From Hyphomicrobiales bacterium (GTDB lineage: Bacteria > Pseudomonadota > Alphaproteobacteria > Rhizobiales > Rhizobiaceae), in contig UICE01000002.1 of assembly GCA_900471815.1 (NCBI GenBank), forward strand, positions 186,001-250,000: 64,000 bases of DNA, written 5' to 3'. Below the pieces are notes generated by a model. That model was not told the origin of the DNA. It searched no databases and saw only the letters and a program-made list of their open reading frames with translations. The position numbers and the translations under genes are program-made. Positions 52,616-61,764 of the stretch are shown here, in pieces (the first letter of the stretch is position 1; every line of letters begins with the position of its first letter).

Positions 52616-53794
52616 TCAGGGTTGCAATCGTTTGCGAATGGGTTCGAATTCGGCCGTTGGCTGTCGTTTTAATGGATCAGGCTTGTTTGCTTCGATGGCA
52701 TCCCAGTATTTCCAGTTTACTTTTCCGGATCCCAGCTCGTAATCCATGCCGTCCCAGCTATCCTCTCGAAAGCTATAAAATGCCCAGTGCAGCTTGTTTG
52801 CTTCCAAAGCAGTGAGAACATCATCCAAATAGGATTTGCAGCCCGCAAGGCGTCGCATACAGCCAAACTCTCCAGCAACCAGCCGATTGAGCGGTACCCC
52901 TCGCGCCTTTGCCCAATCTACCGGCAGTGCGAGATATTGCGATACTTTTTGGGCGTTCCATTCGACTTTCTCGCCACCAAACGGAACCGTTCCCGGATAA
53001 GAATAGGGTTTCTCCCGCTTCATATTGGGTGCGCTCGTTGCTTCATAAGGTTCATACATGTGAAAGCTGTAGAGCACCCTCGTGTCGGCAAGTGCAGACG
53101 GCCAGTAACCGAAAGCATCCGCGGCGCCATACCAACCCGCATCCACCATTATAGGCGTAGCAGGATCGACCTTTCTGATTTCTTTTATCAGGAACTCATA
53201 GAAGGCTGGCAAATCGCGAGCACTACCCTTTTGTTGATCGTACCAAGCTTGCATCACATTTGCAGGAGCATGCTCACCCACACCGCCCATCTTTTCCGGA
53301 GCAGGTTCGTTGATCAGATTATAGGCCGCTATGGATGGCTCGTCTTTCAGCGCCGTAGCGAGTTCCCGCCAAAAACGCGCGGCATCCTGCCACTTCGCTT
53401 TGTCCTGCCAGAGACGGTCATCAAACTTTCCATCATTATTCTGCGCCCATCGCATCCAAGGCAAAGACAGTGGCGCAATGACAACCTTCAGCCCGGCCTT
53501 ATGAGCGCGAGATAATGTTTGTTTCAGATTTGCCAAATCTTCTGGTGGTATCCCCTCGTAATGATCAGCATTTCCAATGAGAACGTCGCGCTGGGCGGGT
53601 TTCCACTTGTCATAAGACAGCCGAACCCAGGTCGCCCCATACTTTCGCAAAGCATCGAAATAGGCTTGGTCCGGAGGAAGACGATTAAAGCTATTGCCGC
53701 CATGCTGGAGATGATCCCAGAAGCCAATGAGATCGGCAGCTCTCGAATTGCCCGCCAAGCTTAGAAAAAGCAAAATTGCCGCCAGAATACGCAT
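52616..53794 (-). CDS. Exported GH5-type glycoside hydrolase (endoglucanase-like)
   Basis: The 392-residue protein has a signal peptide (MRILAAILLFLSLAGNSRA) and a glycosidase TIM barrel. The acid/base Glu is in AAYNLINEPAPE near residue 161, the nucleophile Glu in VAGEFGCMRR near 310, and RLSYDKW near 57 also fits family GH5. It probably cleaves beta-linked glucans or mannans in the periplasm or outside. A terminator separates it from the upstream PTS genes, so any link to the PTS is by neighbourhood only. Confidence 0.8.
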   Translation of the reverse strand: MRILAAILLFLSLAGNSRAADLIGFWDHLQHGGNSFNRLPPDQAYFDALRKYGATWVRLSYDKWKPAQRDVLIGNADHYEGIPPEDLANLKQTLSRAHKAGLKVVIAPLSLPWMRWAQNNDGKFDDRLWQDKAKWQDAARFWRELATALKDEPSIAAYNLINEPAPEKMGGVGEHAPANVMQAWYDQQKGSARDLPAFYEFLIKEIRKVDPATPIMVDAGWYGAADAFGYWPSALADTRVLYSFHMYEPYEATSAPNMKREKPYSYPGTVPFGGEKVEWNAQKVSQYLALPVDWAKARGVPLNRLVAGEFGCMRRLAGCKSYLDDVLTALEANKLHWAFYSFREDSWDGMDYELGSGKVNWKYWDAIEANKPDPLKRQPTAEFEPIRKRLQP

Positions 53795-53865
53795 ACAAAC
53801 ACCGCCTCCATAATCAAAAGCGTCGATTGCGCGAAGAGTGAGGCTTTATTTTGCCGAATACTCGC

Positions 53866-53896
53866 AAAACCACCGCCCGGATTAATGGGCGGCGGC
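53866..53896 (-). terminator. Terminator after the PTS operon
   Basis: On the minus strand a ten-base-pair stem (53887-53896 with 53869-53878, including two G-U pairs) has an eight-base loop and is followed by TTTT. It lies about 20 bases past the IIB stop and precedes the GH5 gene. Confidence 0.7.
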
Positions 53897-53915
53897 TACT
53901 CCGATTGCGTTAGAA

Positions 53916-54203
53916 TCAAGCTTTGAGAATGGCTTCAATTTTGTCGAGGACGTCGTCCTTGCCAATGCCCGTGAGGAACGCCAGCGTTGTAATGGCTGGC
54001 TTACCCAAGTCTTTTGGCAATTGCGCTGTCGATACGACAAGATCGACATCTGCGACATGACTGGCAACTTCGGTGGTTTTGCATTGCCGCGTTGCGATGC
54101 TTATGCCGCGCTTTTTCAATGCGTCTTCAACCGCATGAGCAACAACGGTCGACGTGGCAATGCCGGTGCCGCAAGCAAATAGTACAGTCTTTGGTTTAGT
54201 CAT
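53916..54203 (-). CDS. PTS sugar transporter subunit IIB (galactitol type)
   Basis: The 95-residue phosphocarrier has the active-site Cys11 in FACGTGIATSTVV, typical of the GatB/SgcB P-loop-like phosphoryl site. It receives phosphate from IIA and gives it to the incoming polyol or sugar. It is the last gene of a IIC-IIA-IIB unit, 28 bases after IIA. The substrate is not readable. Confidence 0.9.
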   Translation of the reverse strand: MTKPKTVLFACGTGIATSTVVAHAVEDALKKRGISIATRQCKTTEVASHVADVDLVVSTAQLPKDLGKPAITTLAFLTGIGKDDVLDKIEAILKA

Positions 54204-54231
54204 TTATGCCCCCCTGATTCACGCCTGCAAC

Positions 54232-54693
54232 TTAGCCGAGTAAGCGTGAGACGTCTTCCACGGATTTCGATTGAATCAACGCCTCAATGGTTGCGGGCGA
54301 TTGAATTGCACCGGCGATTTCCTGCAGCATTTCCACCTGCTTGTCCTTATCATTGAGGGCCATGAGGAAAACCAGCCTGACGGGCAGCTTCTCATCCGGA
54401 TCTTCCATATTGGCGAATGCCACAGGTTGGATCAGTGTCGCAAATGCCAAACCAGGCTTCAAAACATGTTCTGGATCTGTGTGCGGAACGGCGACATTGT
54501 TCACGCCGCCAAGCGGGAGCCCGGTCGGCAACTGGGATTCCCTGGCCAGCACCGCATCTGCAAAGCTTGGTTTGACATATCCCAGGGCATGAAGTCGCTC
54601 GGCCAGAAGGCTGATAACCTCACGGTCGGTTTCGGCCCTGACCCCGAGTATAATTGCCCCGGGGTCAAGATAGTTCATCAAGGCTTGCGCCAT
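54232..54693 (-). CDS. PTS sugar transporter subunit IIA (GatA/fructose-mannitol type)
   Basis: The 153-residue cytoplasmic protein has the phosphorylated His71 in NNVAVPHTDPEHV and the conserved REVISLLAERL helix. It belongs to the PTS_EIIA_2 family. ATG 54693 follows GGAG at seven bases; the open frame reaches back to 54879 inside the IIC gene in another frame. It is 23 bases after IIC. Confidence 0.9.
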   Translation of the reverse strand: MAQALMNYLDPGAIILGVRAETDREVISLLAERLHALGYVKPSFADAVLARESQLPTGLPLGGVNNVAVPHTDPEHVLKPGLAFATLIQPVAFANMEDPDEKLPVRLVFLMALNDKDKQVEMLQEIAGAIQSPATIEALIQSKSVEDVSRLLG

Positions 54694-54716
54694 TTGGTTA
54701 CTCCACTCAATGCAGT

Positions 54717-56120
54717 TCAGTTGGTGTCCGGGATATCGTCTTCCGCTCCAGCGGCCCGTTCCCAGGCAGCTGTGTTGCGGCGGTAAGCCCAGAATGCACC
54801 GGCGATAATCAGGGCCAGAACCGCAAGGCCGATTGCACCCAGATTGTTGATCAGCGCCATGACGACATAGGGTATCCAAAGGAACCCATCGACCACGCTT
54901 GTGATCTGAACAGCGTTTGCGGGCATTTGGAAACCAGACGACTGTGCCGCTGCTGTAAAGAGCGGTGCCAGCGCATTGGCAACATAGAAGCCTACTGCCA
55001 GCGTGAACGTGCCAACAATGACCATGCGGAAGACATTTCCCTTCAACAGCGGGGCTGTCATCGCAACGATAAAGGGAATGACCGCCAGATCGGCAAACAG
55101 AATCACGCGGTTACCGGGCAAAATAACGGAAAGGATGATCGCGATCGGCACAAGGATCAGCGACGATGAAATTGCCGCCGGATGTCCGATCAAAATTGCC
55201 GAATCGAGGCCAACAAGCAATTCACGATCGCCCGTCCGCTTACGAACAAACTCCTGCGCTGCATCTGATACAGGGAGCAAGCCCTCCATCAGGATTTTGA
55301 CCATACGGGGCAAGAGCAGCATCACCGCTGCCAAAGTCATTCCCGTCTGCAAGACCTTTGTGAGAACGACGCCAAAATCACCGGCATTGTAGTACGCGAT
55401 GATACCGAGCACCAAACCAATGATCAGGCCGAGAATGACCGGCTCACCGAAGACGCCAAAACGCTTTTCGAATGTTTCAGTATTGAGTTCAATCTTGTTG
55501 ATGCCCGGAATGCGATCCATGATCCAGTTGAGCACAATAGCGATTGGCAATATCTGCGCAGATGCGAGATGCGGCACGGAAATGCCTGGAATGCCATAGA
55601 ATTTTTGCACGGCCTTTGCCGACCAATCAGCAAATAACAGGCAAAGCGCAACCATGAGCGCAGCTACGATCAACCCATAAACAAGGCTATTCGTGGCCGC
55701 GACAGCAAGTGAGCCGATAAAGGCAAAATGCCAGAAATTCCACACATCGACGTTCAGTGTTCGCGTCATGCGGGTCAAAAGCAAGATGATGTTGACGGCA
55801 ATTGCAATCGGAATCACCCAAAGTCCCACCGACGATCCAAAGGCGATGGCCGCAGCCGATGGCCAGCCCACATCAACGATATCCCGCTGAATACCGGTAT
55901 TGGTCACGATAGCCTTTGCTACGTCGCCAATGGATGTGAGCATAAGCCCCAATACGAGATTGATACCGATGAAAGCCACACCGATGGTGACCGCAGCGCG
56001 AAAAGCTCTGCCAGGCTTGGCGCCCAATATCAAAGCGATAATAAATATCACAATAGGCAACAGGACTGTTGGCCCCATTGCGTCGACCGCAGCCTTGAGG
56101 CCGCTCAAGAAACTGTCCAT
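54717..56120 (-). CDS. PTS sugar transporter subunit IIC (galactitol type)
   Basis: The 467-residue permease has about ten to twelve membrane helices and the GatC-type segments MGPTVLLPIVIFIIALILG near the start and DSAILIGHPAAISSSLILVP near 305. It translocates a sugar or polyol while IIB phosphorylates it. Complete sugar PTS permeases are uncommon in Rhizobiales, which mostly keep the regulatory PTS-Ntr. No EI/HPr or regulator gene adjoins it. An operator-like repeat lies 38 bases before its start. Confidence 0.9.
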   Translation of the reverse strand: MDSFLSGLKAAVDAMGPTVLLPIVIFIIALILGAKPGRAFRAAVTIGVAFIGINLVLGLMLTSIGDVAKAIVTNTGIQRDIVDVGWPSAAAIAFGSSVGLWVIPIAIAVNIILLLTRMTRTLNVDVWNFWHFAFIGSLAVAATNSLVYGLIVAALMVALCLLFADWSAKAVQKFYGIPGISVPHLASAQILPIAIVLNWIMDRIPGINKIELNTETFEKRFGVFGEPVILGLIIGLVLGIIAYYNAGDFGVVLTKVLQTGMTLAAVMLLLPRMVKILMEGLLPVSDAAQEFVRKRTGDRELLVGLDSAILIGHPAAISSSLILVPIAIILSVILPGNRVILFADLAVIPFIVAMTAPLLKGNVFRMVIVGTFTLAVGFYVANALAPLFTAAAQSSGFQMPANAVQITSVVDGFLWIPYVVMALINNLGAIGLAVLALIIAGAFWAYRRNTAAWERAAGAEDDIPDTN

Positions 56121-56157
56121 TTATTTCCTCCCCCGCGATCCTCCTCGACCGCTCCCC

Positions 56158-56179
56158 TATAGAACTTTTGCATTCTATA
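56158..56179 (-). promoter_or_regulatory. Inverted repeat upstream of PTS genes
   Basis: TATAGAA (56158-56164) and TTCTATA (56173-56179) form a perfect seven-base inverted repeat with an eight-base spacer. A direct repeat TGCATT occurs at 56169, 56181 and 56202. Its place just before the PTS operon suggests an operator for an unlinked regulator. Confidence 0.4.
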
Positions 56180-56303
56180 ATGCATTAATGTTCAGCACAG
56201 CTGCATTACCAAGTCAATGACTTCATCAGGGCACGTGCCAGCCACGCATCATTTGCTAAGTAAAAGTTGCCGATTTTCAACAAATTTTATTGAAATCAAA
56301 CGG

Positions 56304-56807
56304 CTAACTTGTCCGAACAAGGTTTTCGAGAGGAAAAATTGAACATGTCTCGGTGCCGTGCGCCAGCAATTTCCCGTTCTGATCTCTCAAGAATGCTTCG
56401 GATGTTGCTAACGTACGTCCGCGGTGAATAAGCCGTCCTTCGCAGAACACCATCCCCATGTTGGCACTCAATGGGCGGACCAGATTCACCTTGAATTCTG
56501 CGGTCGTATAGGCCTCGCCCGGCTTCAGCGTAGTCATGACGCAGCAAGCCAGGGCAGAATCCATCAATGTTGCGATCCAACCACCATGGACGCCGCCCAT
56601 CGGATTAAGGTGCTCGATAGAAGGCAGTCCTTTGAACACCACACGATCCTGCGCTACCTCGTGAAGCGTGAAAGATAGTGTCTTGGCAATGTACGGCGCG
56701 GGATATTCACCGCGCAACATTGCCTGCAATATCTCCAGTCCGCTGCGTATGGCCAAGTCGCCAAGCGGAAGCTTTCCCACTCCGGCCGGAAACTCGATAG
56801 CGTCCAT
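56304..56807 (-). CDS. PaaI-family hotdog thioesterase
   Basis: Probable acyl-CoA thioesterase of 167 residues. It has the hotdog-fold signature MGGVHGGWIATLMDSALACC near 75-94 and the following strand AEFKVNLVRPL. ATG 56807 follows GGGGAG at seven bases and begins four bases past the recO stop. ATG 56822 and upstream codons overlap recO. Last gene of the rsh-to-recO minus-strand run. Confidence 0.85.
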   Translation of the reverse strand: MDAIEFPAGVGKLPLGDLAIRSGLEILQAMLRGEYPAPYIAKTLSFTLHEVAQDRVVFKGLPSIEHLNPMGGVHGGWIATLMDSALACCVMTTLKPGEAYTTAEFKVNLVRPLSANMGMVFCEGRLIHRGRTLATSEAFLRDQNGKLLAHGTETCSIFPLENLVRTS

Positions 56808-56811
56808 AATA

Positions 56812-57594
56812 TCACTCCCCATGAGGAACCGGCCTTTCTTCGGCGGACACGACATGTCCTTCGCTGTTTTTCAATGATCTGGCGATAGCATTCAGAAAGC
56901 CGTCGCGGGCTTCAGGCGGCTTTTGCGCGCGCGGCTCCCACACATGCCGCATGAAGAAAAAACTGGTCAAACGAAATGCGTCGCTGATCTCTGCCATCGA
57001 CATGGCCCGAACGCTGGAGTTGACCATGAAAGGCGGCATGACCAGCAGCTTGTCCGCCCATGGCGCACCCGCATCCCGGGATACTGCCCTACCCGACTTG
57101 GGTGACACGTAAGTCAGATCGCTGGCAACACCCGTCGCGGCGCAACTTTTCAGATCAAGGCCAAAGCCGAGCTCCTCCAGCATCAGCACTTCGAAACGCA
57201 AAAGCAATTCGCCAGCGATCATGGTGTCTTCGCAATGTTCAAGAATGACAGCGAGAATTTCGAAAAGGTTCTGGTGGGGATCACGTTCCGGCAAAAGGCG
57301 CAAATGCGAGGCAGCAAGTTGCAACCCATAAAGCGCGACGGGCTGTTCAATCAGGCGTGCAGCTGAAAAGCTGACAGGCTCAACCTGCATCATGCCGAGA
57401 TGTTCATCCATACGGGCCCGCCAGATGACATCAACGCGGTTTCCGGCCTGCAACAAGGGCTGCATACGGCGTGATCGCCCACCGCGCACGAGGCCGAGAT
57501 GGCGGCCATGATCACGGGTCATCAGTTCAAGGATAGCGCTGGTTTCCCCGTGCCGCCTCGTTCCGAGGATAATGCCTTCGTCTCGCCATTCCAT
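56812..57594 (-). CDS. recO: DNA repair protein RecO
   Basis: Mediator that loads RecA onto SSB-coated DNA in the RecFOR pathway. The 260-residue protein starts MEWRDEGIILGTRRHGE with the typical OB-fold segment LVRGGRSRRM near 37 and a helical C-terminal domain. It follows era by 18 bases, the usual rnc-era-recO order. Confidence 0.95.
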   Translation of the reverse strand: MEWRDEGIILGTRRHGETSAILELMTRDHGRHLGLVRGGRSRRMQPLLQAGNRVDVIWRARMDEHLGMMQVEPVSFSAARLIEQPVALYGLQLAASHLRLLPERDPHQNLFEILAVILEHCEDTMIAGELLLRFEVLMLEELGFGLDLKSCAATGVASDLTYVSPKSGRAVSRDAGAPWADKLLVMPPFMVNSSVRAMSMAEISDAFRLTSFFFMRHVWEPRAQKPPEARDGFLNAIARSLKNSEGHVVSAEERPVPHGE

Positions 57595-57612
57595 AGCCGA
57601 GACTTGGCGCTA

Positions 57613-58551
57613 TTATTGCGGAAATTCAAGTCCCATTTCACGGTAACGCTCGGGATCATTGCCCCAATTGTCACGAACCTTGACGAAAAGGAACAGATGA
57701 ACCTTCTGCTCCAGGATTTCCATCAATTCCTTGCGTGCTGCCTGACCAATTGATTTTATCGCCTGGCCTTCATGGCCAAGAACGATCTTCTTCTGGCTAT
57801 CGCGCTCGACGTAAATGACCTGCTGAATGCGAACTGAACCATCCTTCTTTTCTTCCCAGCTTTCGGTCTCAACTGTTGAAGAATATGGCAGTTCATTATG
57901 GAGGCGCAGATAAAGCTTTTCGCGGGTGATTTCGGCAGCAAGCATGCGCATGGGCATATCCGAGATCTGATCTTCCGGATAATACCACGGACCTTCAGGA
58001 AGGTTTTCCGCCAGATATTTCAGCAGATCCTTACAGCCATAGCCCTTCAGCGCGGAAATCATGAAAGTCTGATCGAATTTGACCTTTTCATTGGCTTTCT
58101 TGGCGAGTTCAAGCAGCATTGGCGCTTCAATACGGTCGACCTTATTGAGGACCAAGATCACCTTGCGCTTTTTATCCCGCAGACTATCGAGGAGAATTTC
58201 GGCTTCGTCATCAATGCCCTGTTCAACATCGATAAGAACCAGAATGAGATCGGCGTCCTTTGCACCGCCCCATGCGGTTGTCACCATGGCGCGATCCAAG
58301 CGGCGCTTCGGTTTGAAAATACCGGGCGTGTCGACCAGCACCATCTGCGTCTGATCGTGAATAACAATGCCGCGAACCAGCGCCCGCGTCGTCTGCACCT
58401 TGTGCGTAACGATTGAAACCTTACTGCCAACAAGCTGATTGACCAGCGTCGACTTGCCGGCATTTGGGGCGCCTATCAGGGCAATGAAGCCCGAGCGTGT
58501 CGGAACAGCCTGTTCGGCTTCATTCGCAGGCGTTTGATTTTGTTCAGTCAT
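57613..58551 (-). CDS. era: GTPase Era
   Basis: Ribosome-assembly GTPase that binds the 3' end of 16S rRNA. The 312-residue protein has G1 GAPNAGKS at residues 27-34, G3 VDTPG, G4 NKVD near 140 and a C-terminal KH domain (GHEGQAIKSIGQAARKEL near 260). The first 20 residues are a variable polar extension. It overlaps rnc by eight bases. Confidence 0.97.
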   Translation of the reverse strand: MTEQNQTPANEAEQAVPTRSGFIALIGAPNAGKSTLVNQLVGSKVSIVTHKVQTTRALVRGIVIHDQTQMVLVDTPGIFKPKRRLDRAMVTTAWGGAKDADLILVLIDVEQGIDDEAEILLDSLRDKKRKVILVLNKVDRIEAPMLLELAKKANEKVKFDQTFMISALKGYGCKDLLKYLAENLPEGPWYYPEDQISDMPMRMLAAEITREKLYLRLHNELPYSSTVETESWEEKKDGSVRIQQVIYVERDSQKKIVLGHEGQAIKSIGQAARKELMEILEQKVHLFLFVKVRDNWGNDPERYREMGLEFPQ

Positions 58552-59260
58552 TTCTTGTGTCTTCCTGCGTCTTCTGACGAACGCCTTCGCGATAAAGCAA
58601 TGCGATGGCAGCTTCTTGCTCCGCCAAGCGCTTGGAACGGCCTTTGCCCACCGCCGGTTCGAAGCCTTTTACAACCACCTGAATCGTAAATTGCGGATCG
58701 TGGTCAGGTCCGGTTCGTTCAACAACGCTGTACAAAGGTTGAGCACCATCTTGCTGATGTGCCCATTCCTGCAATTCAGTTTTAGGATCGCGCTGAGCGG
58801 AATTGCTTCCCTTCGAGCGCGCATCCCAATATCGTTCGATGAAAGGTTGCGCCGCTTCGAGGCCGCCGTCCAGATAAATTGTTGCAATCAGCGATTCAAC
58901 CACGTCTGCACGCAGACTTTTGAGCCGTTTATCCGCCAGCCCTTTTACATCAGAACCTGTCTTGATGAATTCATGCAGGCCAATTTCATCGGCAACAGCG
59001 GCGCAGGTATCAGCGTTCACCAGTGAATTCAGCCGCAAAGACAATTCGCCTTCCGCAGCTGTCGGGTAAGCGCGGAACAATAAGTCCGCAATCACCAGAC
59101 CGAGCACCCGGTCGCCAAGGAATTCAAGCCGTTCATAGTCCGAGCCTGCCGATGACCGCGCACTGGAGTGCGTTAGTGCGCGCTCAAGGCGTCCGAGATC
59201 ACGAAATACATGTTTCGTTTTTTCTTCCAGCTTATGAACAGCGTCAGTCGAAAGGCTCAT
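58544..59260 (-). CDS. rnc: Ribonuclease III
   Basis: Double-strand-specific endoribonuclease that processes rRNA precursors and mRNAs. The 238-residue protein has the signature YERLEFLGDRVLGL near residues 40-53, the second acidic site (ADVVESLIATIYLDGG near 115) and a C-terminal dsRNA-binding domain (RSKRLAEQEAA near 212). ATG 59260 is the conventional start; the frame opens at 59299 inside lepB. It lies eight bases after the lepB stop. Confidence 0.96.
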   Translation of the reverse strand: MSLSTDAVHKLEEKTKHVFRDLGRLERALTHSSARSSAGSDYERLEFLGDRVLGLVIADLLFRAYPTAAEGELSLRLNSLVNADTCAAVADEIGLHEFIKTGSDVKGLADKRLKSLRADVVESLIATIYLDGGLEAAQPFIERYWDARSKGSNSAQRDPKTELQEWAHQQDGAQPLYSVVERTGPDHDPQFTIQVVVKGFEPAVGKGRSKRLAEQEAAIALLYREGVRQKTQEDTRND

Positions 59261-59267
59261 CGTCGGA

Positions 59268-60050
59268 TCAATTGTTCTGCACGGAATTTGGTGCCGCATT
59301 GACGCTGTGCAACAAGCGGTCGAACCTCAGTTCAGACGGCCAGCGCCACAGTTCCAGCGGGCTTGCCTTGCCGGCGATTGAGAAGAAGATGATGTTCGCA
59401 CGTCCGATGAAGTTTTCAAGCGGAACATAGCCCACATCAAAACGGCTATCGCTGGAATTATCGCGATTGTCACCCATCATGAAATAATGTCCGGCAGGTA
59501 CAACAAATTCGCGCGTATCGTCACCAACTCCATTGGGCGTCAGGTCGAGCGTGTCGTAGGTTATGCCATTGGGCAGAACTTCGCGGTAAACGTCCACCGG
59601 ACCCTGCGCCTCGGTGATATCCGGATTGTCGATCTGGCCTACCTTTTCGCGAGGTACGGCAACATCATTGATGTAGAGCACGCCGCTGCGCATCTGAATC
59701 TTATCGCCCGGCAGACCGATAACGCGCTTGATGAAATCGAGCGAGGTATCATTTGGTTTGCGGAACACGGCAATGTCGCCGCGCTTGGGATCACCGCTCC
59801 ATATGCGACCGGAAAACAGATCAGGCGCAAATGGGATCGAATATTTCGAATAACCATAGGAGAATTTCGAAACGAAGAGATAATCGCCTTCCAACAAGGT
59901 CGGGCGCATCGAGCCGGAGGGGATGTTGAATGGCTGGAACAGCAATGTCCGGATTACTAGCGCAAGCAGAAGCGCCTGCACGATGACGCTGACCGTCTCG
60001 CCAAGACCACCGGAATTTTTCACAACAGCTTTATCGCTCACGCTTCTCAT
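59268..60050 (-). CDS. lepB: Signal peptidase I
   Basis: Inner-membrane protease removing secretory signal peptides on the periplasmic side. The 260-residue protein has one membrane anchor (about residues 18-38), the catalytic Ser47 in IPSGSMRPT and the general-base Lys in FIKRVIGLPGD near 110. GDNRDNSSDSR (box E) is near 180. First of lepB-rnc-era-recO; the 78-base gap to acpS holds competing hairpins. Confidence 0.96.
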   Translation of the reverse strand: MRSVSDKAVVKNSGGLGETVSVIVQALLLALVIRTLLFQPFNIPSGSMRPTLLEGDYLFVSKFSYGYSKYSIPFAPDLFSGRIWSGDPKRGDIAVFRKPNDTSLDFIKRVIGLPGDKIQMRSGVLYINDVAVPREKVGQIDNPDITEAQGPVDVYREVLPNGITYDTLDLTPNGVGDDTREFVVPAGHYFMMGDNRDNSSDSRFDVGYVPLENFIGRANIIFFSIAGKASPLELWRWPSELRFDRLLHSVNAAPNSVQNN

Positions 60051-60068
60051 ATCTCCAAAACAAAATGT

Positions 60069-60117
60069 GCCCCCTCTTAACCGCTGAGGGCTCGGGGGGC
60101 AATGCTGCCCATTGCCC
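60069..60117 (-). promoter_or_regulatory. Mutually exclusive hairpins between acpS and lepB
   Basis: In the minus-strand RNA, GGGCAAT and ATTGCCC (60117-60097) form a seven-base-pair hairpin. The sequence GCCCCC (60100-60095) can instead pair with GGGGGC (60074-60069), which is followed by a T-rich stretch (ACATTTTGTTTT). The two stems share 60097-60100, so only one can form. That resembles an attenuator. No ligand is implied. Confidence 0.4.
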
Positions 60118-60128
60118 TTTGAATGCGG

Positions 60129-60533
60129 CTATTCTTCGATTTTCAACGCCTCAATAATCACGAATGCTTGTGCCAGGGGGAAATCGTCAGTGATCGTCAC
60201 ATGAATGCGCGCAGAAAACCCAGGCGGAATAAGCTTCGCCAGACGATCCGCTGCACCATTGGTCAGTTTCATGGTCGGCGCGCCGCTAGGAAGATTAACG
60301 ACGCCCATGTCGCGCCAGAACACGCCCTGCGCCAGGCCGGTGCCGAGAGCCTTGGCGCAGGCTTCCTTGGCAGCAAAACGTTTTGCGTAAGATGCAGCCC
60401 TTTGTTGACGCCGCTCGGATTTCGCTTGTTCAACAGGCGTATACACCCGATCGATGAAGCGTTTGCCATGGCGCTCAAGAGTTTTTTCTATTCGCCTGAT
60501 ATCGATCAAATCGCTTCCGACGCCAACAATCAT
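60129..60533 (-). CDS. acpS: Holo-[acyl-carrier-protein] synthase
   Basis: Transfers the 4'-phosphopantetheine of CoA to acyl carrier protein. The 134-residue protein has the Mg ligand Asp8 in [16 protein letters not shown] and Glu in [15 protein letters not shown] near 56. It begins within the stop of the DUF2062 gene (ATGA). Confidence 0.96.
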   Translation of the reverse strand: MIVGVGSDLIDIRRIEKTLERHGKRFIDRVYTPVEQAKSERRQQRAASYAKRFAAKEACAKALGTGLAQGVFWRDMGVVNLPSGAPTMKLTNGAADRLAKLIPPGFSARIHVTITDDFPLAQAFVIIEALKIEE

Positions 60534-61087
60534 GTGGTTTCAGTAATCTTTTGCAGTTGAGCAACCGGACGCCTGCTTTGAAAACTCGCAACCGCCCAAC
60601 GGATGGGAAAATAGGCGAGCGCTGCCGCTGCCAATCCAAGCGGCACTGCTCCAATCAACATCGGTTCAATGAGTGGATGCCACAAAACGCCAAAATCCAG
60701 ATGGCGCAACATGCCGCCAAGATGCTGCGGCAATGGATCGCCACTCAGGCTACCGGTCATCACGAAACGGCCAACTTCGAGCGTTGCAGCCCAGATGAAA
60801 GGCAAAATCAAAGGGTTGCCTAGAGTGGTTCCAATAACGGCCGCAGCAATGTTTCCACCGATCAACCAAGCGATCGCAAGGGCTATGGCAATATGAACAC
60901 CGAGAATAGGGATGAACGCAGCAAATATCCCGCAGGCGAAACCTATCGCGACGGAATGCGGCGTGGCACGCAATCGCAGTACTCGCTTGCCAAAATAGCG
61001 CAAAGACCTGCCGATCGAACGGCGCGGCCATAAAGCGAGACGAAGCCGTTCGCGAAAGCCGGGAACATTGCGCTGCCTGAAGAGCAT
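60530..61087 (-). CDS. DUF2062 membrane protein
   Basis: The 185-residue membrane protein of unknown function has three to four hydrophobic helices (about residues 45-65, 68-90, 130-155). Its conserved core is [17 protein letters not shown] and [11 protein letters not shown] strongly basic N-terminus ([17 protein letters not shown]) follows the inside-positive rule. A TTG at 61114 is in frame, but ATG 61087 follows AAGGA. Between pyrE and acpS, the typical Rhizobiales location. Its stop overlaps the acpS start. Confidence 0.87.
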   Translation of the reverse strand: MLFRQRNVPGFRERLRLALWPRRSIGRSLRYFGKRVLRLRATPHSVAIGFACGIFAAFIPILGVHIAIALAIAWLIGGNIAAAVIGTTLGNPLILPFIWAATLEVGRFVMTGSLSGDPLPQHLGGMLRHLDFGVLWHPLIEPMLIGAVPLGLAAAALAYFPIRWAVASFQSRRPVAQLQKITETT

Positions 61088-61148
61088 TTTGGTTTGGTTC
61101 CTTTTATCCGACAAGAATCCTCAGGATCCACATTGGATAGTTGTTCGA

Positions 61149-61727
61149 TCAAATATTGCGGCTACCCGGTTTAACGGGCGGAATTGCGGCAAGTTCCGGT
61201 GGAAGCTTGTCAGCAGGATAAGCCGGAACTTCGTACTCCGCCAGCGCAATCAGCGGTACGCCGACATCGCTCTTTCCGGCAGACCTGTCGATAATACAGG
61301 CAGCAGCCACCACGTCGGCGCCCAATTCCTGCAGGCAGGCTACGGTTTCGCGAATGGAAAGGCCTGTCGTTACGATATCCTCGACGATAACAACACGGGC
61401 ACCCTTGGCAATTTCAAAGCGGCGAAGCTTGAACGTTCCGTTCTCACGCTCAACCCAAATTGCGGGAACGCCAAGATGCCGCGACGTTTCATAGGCAGGA
61501 ATAATACCTCCTATCGCGGGGCCAACGACGTAATCAATGTGACCGAGATCTGCGGTTTTAATCTTTTCAGCAAGCCCGCGACATACGCGTTCAGTCTTAT
61601 CCGCATGCATGAACACACGCGCCTTTTGCAGAAAGACAGGACTGCGTAGTCCCGACGTCAAGATAAAATGACCTTCCAAAACCGCACCGGCTTCGCGAAA
61701 AACGTCCAAAACCTCATTCGTGTTCAT
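61149..61727 (-). CDS. pyrE: Orotate phosphoribosyltransferase
   Basis: Converts orotate and PRPP to OMP in pyrimidine synthesis. The 192-residue protein has the PRPP motif [13 protein letters not shown] near 115 and the loop [14 protein letters not shown] near 66. ATG 61727 follows GGGGAAAG; the frame opens at 61790 inside rsh. It is 37 bases after rsh. Confidence 0.96.
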   Translation of the reverse strand: MNTNEVLDVFREAGAVLEGHFILTSGLRSPVFLQKARVFMHADKTERVCRGLAEKIKTADLGHIDYVVGPAIGGIIPAYETSRHLGVPAIWVERENGTFKLRRFEIAKGARVVIVEDIVTTGLSIRETVACLQELGADVVAAACIIDRSAGKSDVGVPLIALAEYEVPAYPADKLPPELAAIPPVKPGSRNI

Positions 61728-61764
61728 GCTTTCCCCGCTAATTGTTGGGCTTCGATGGAATTGC

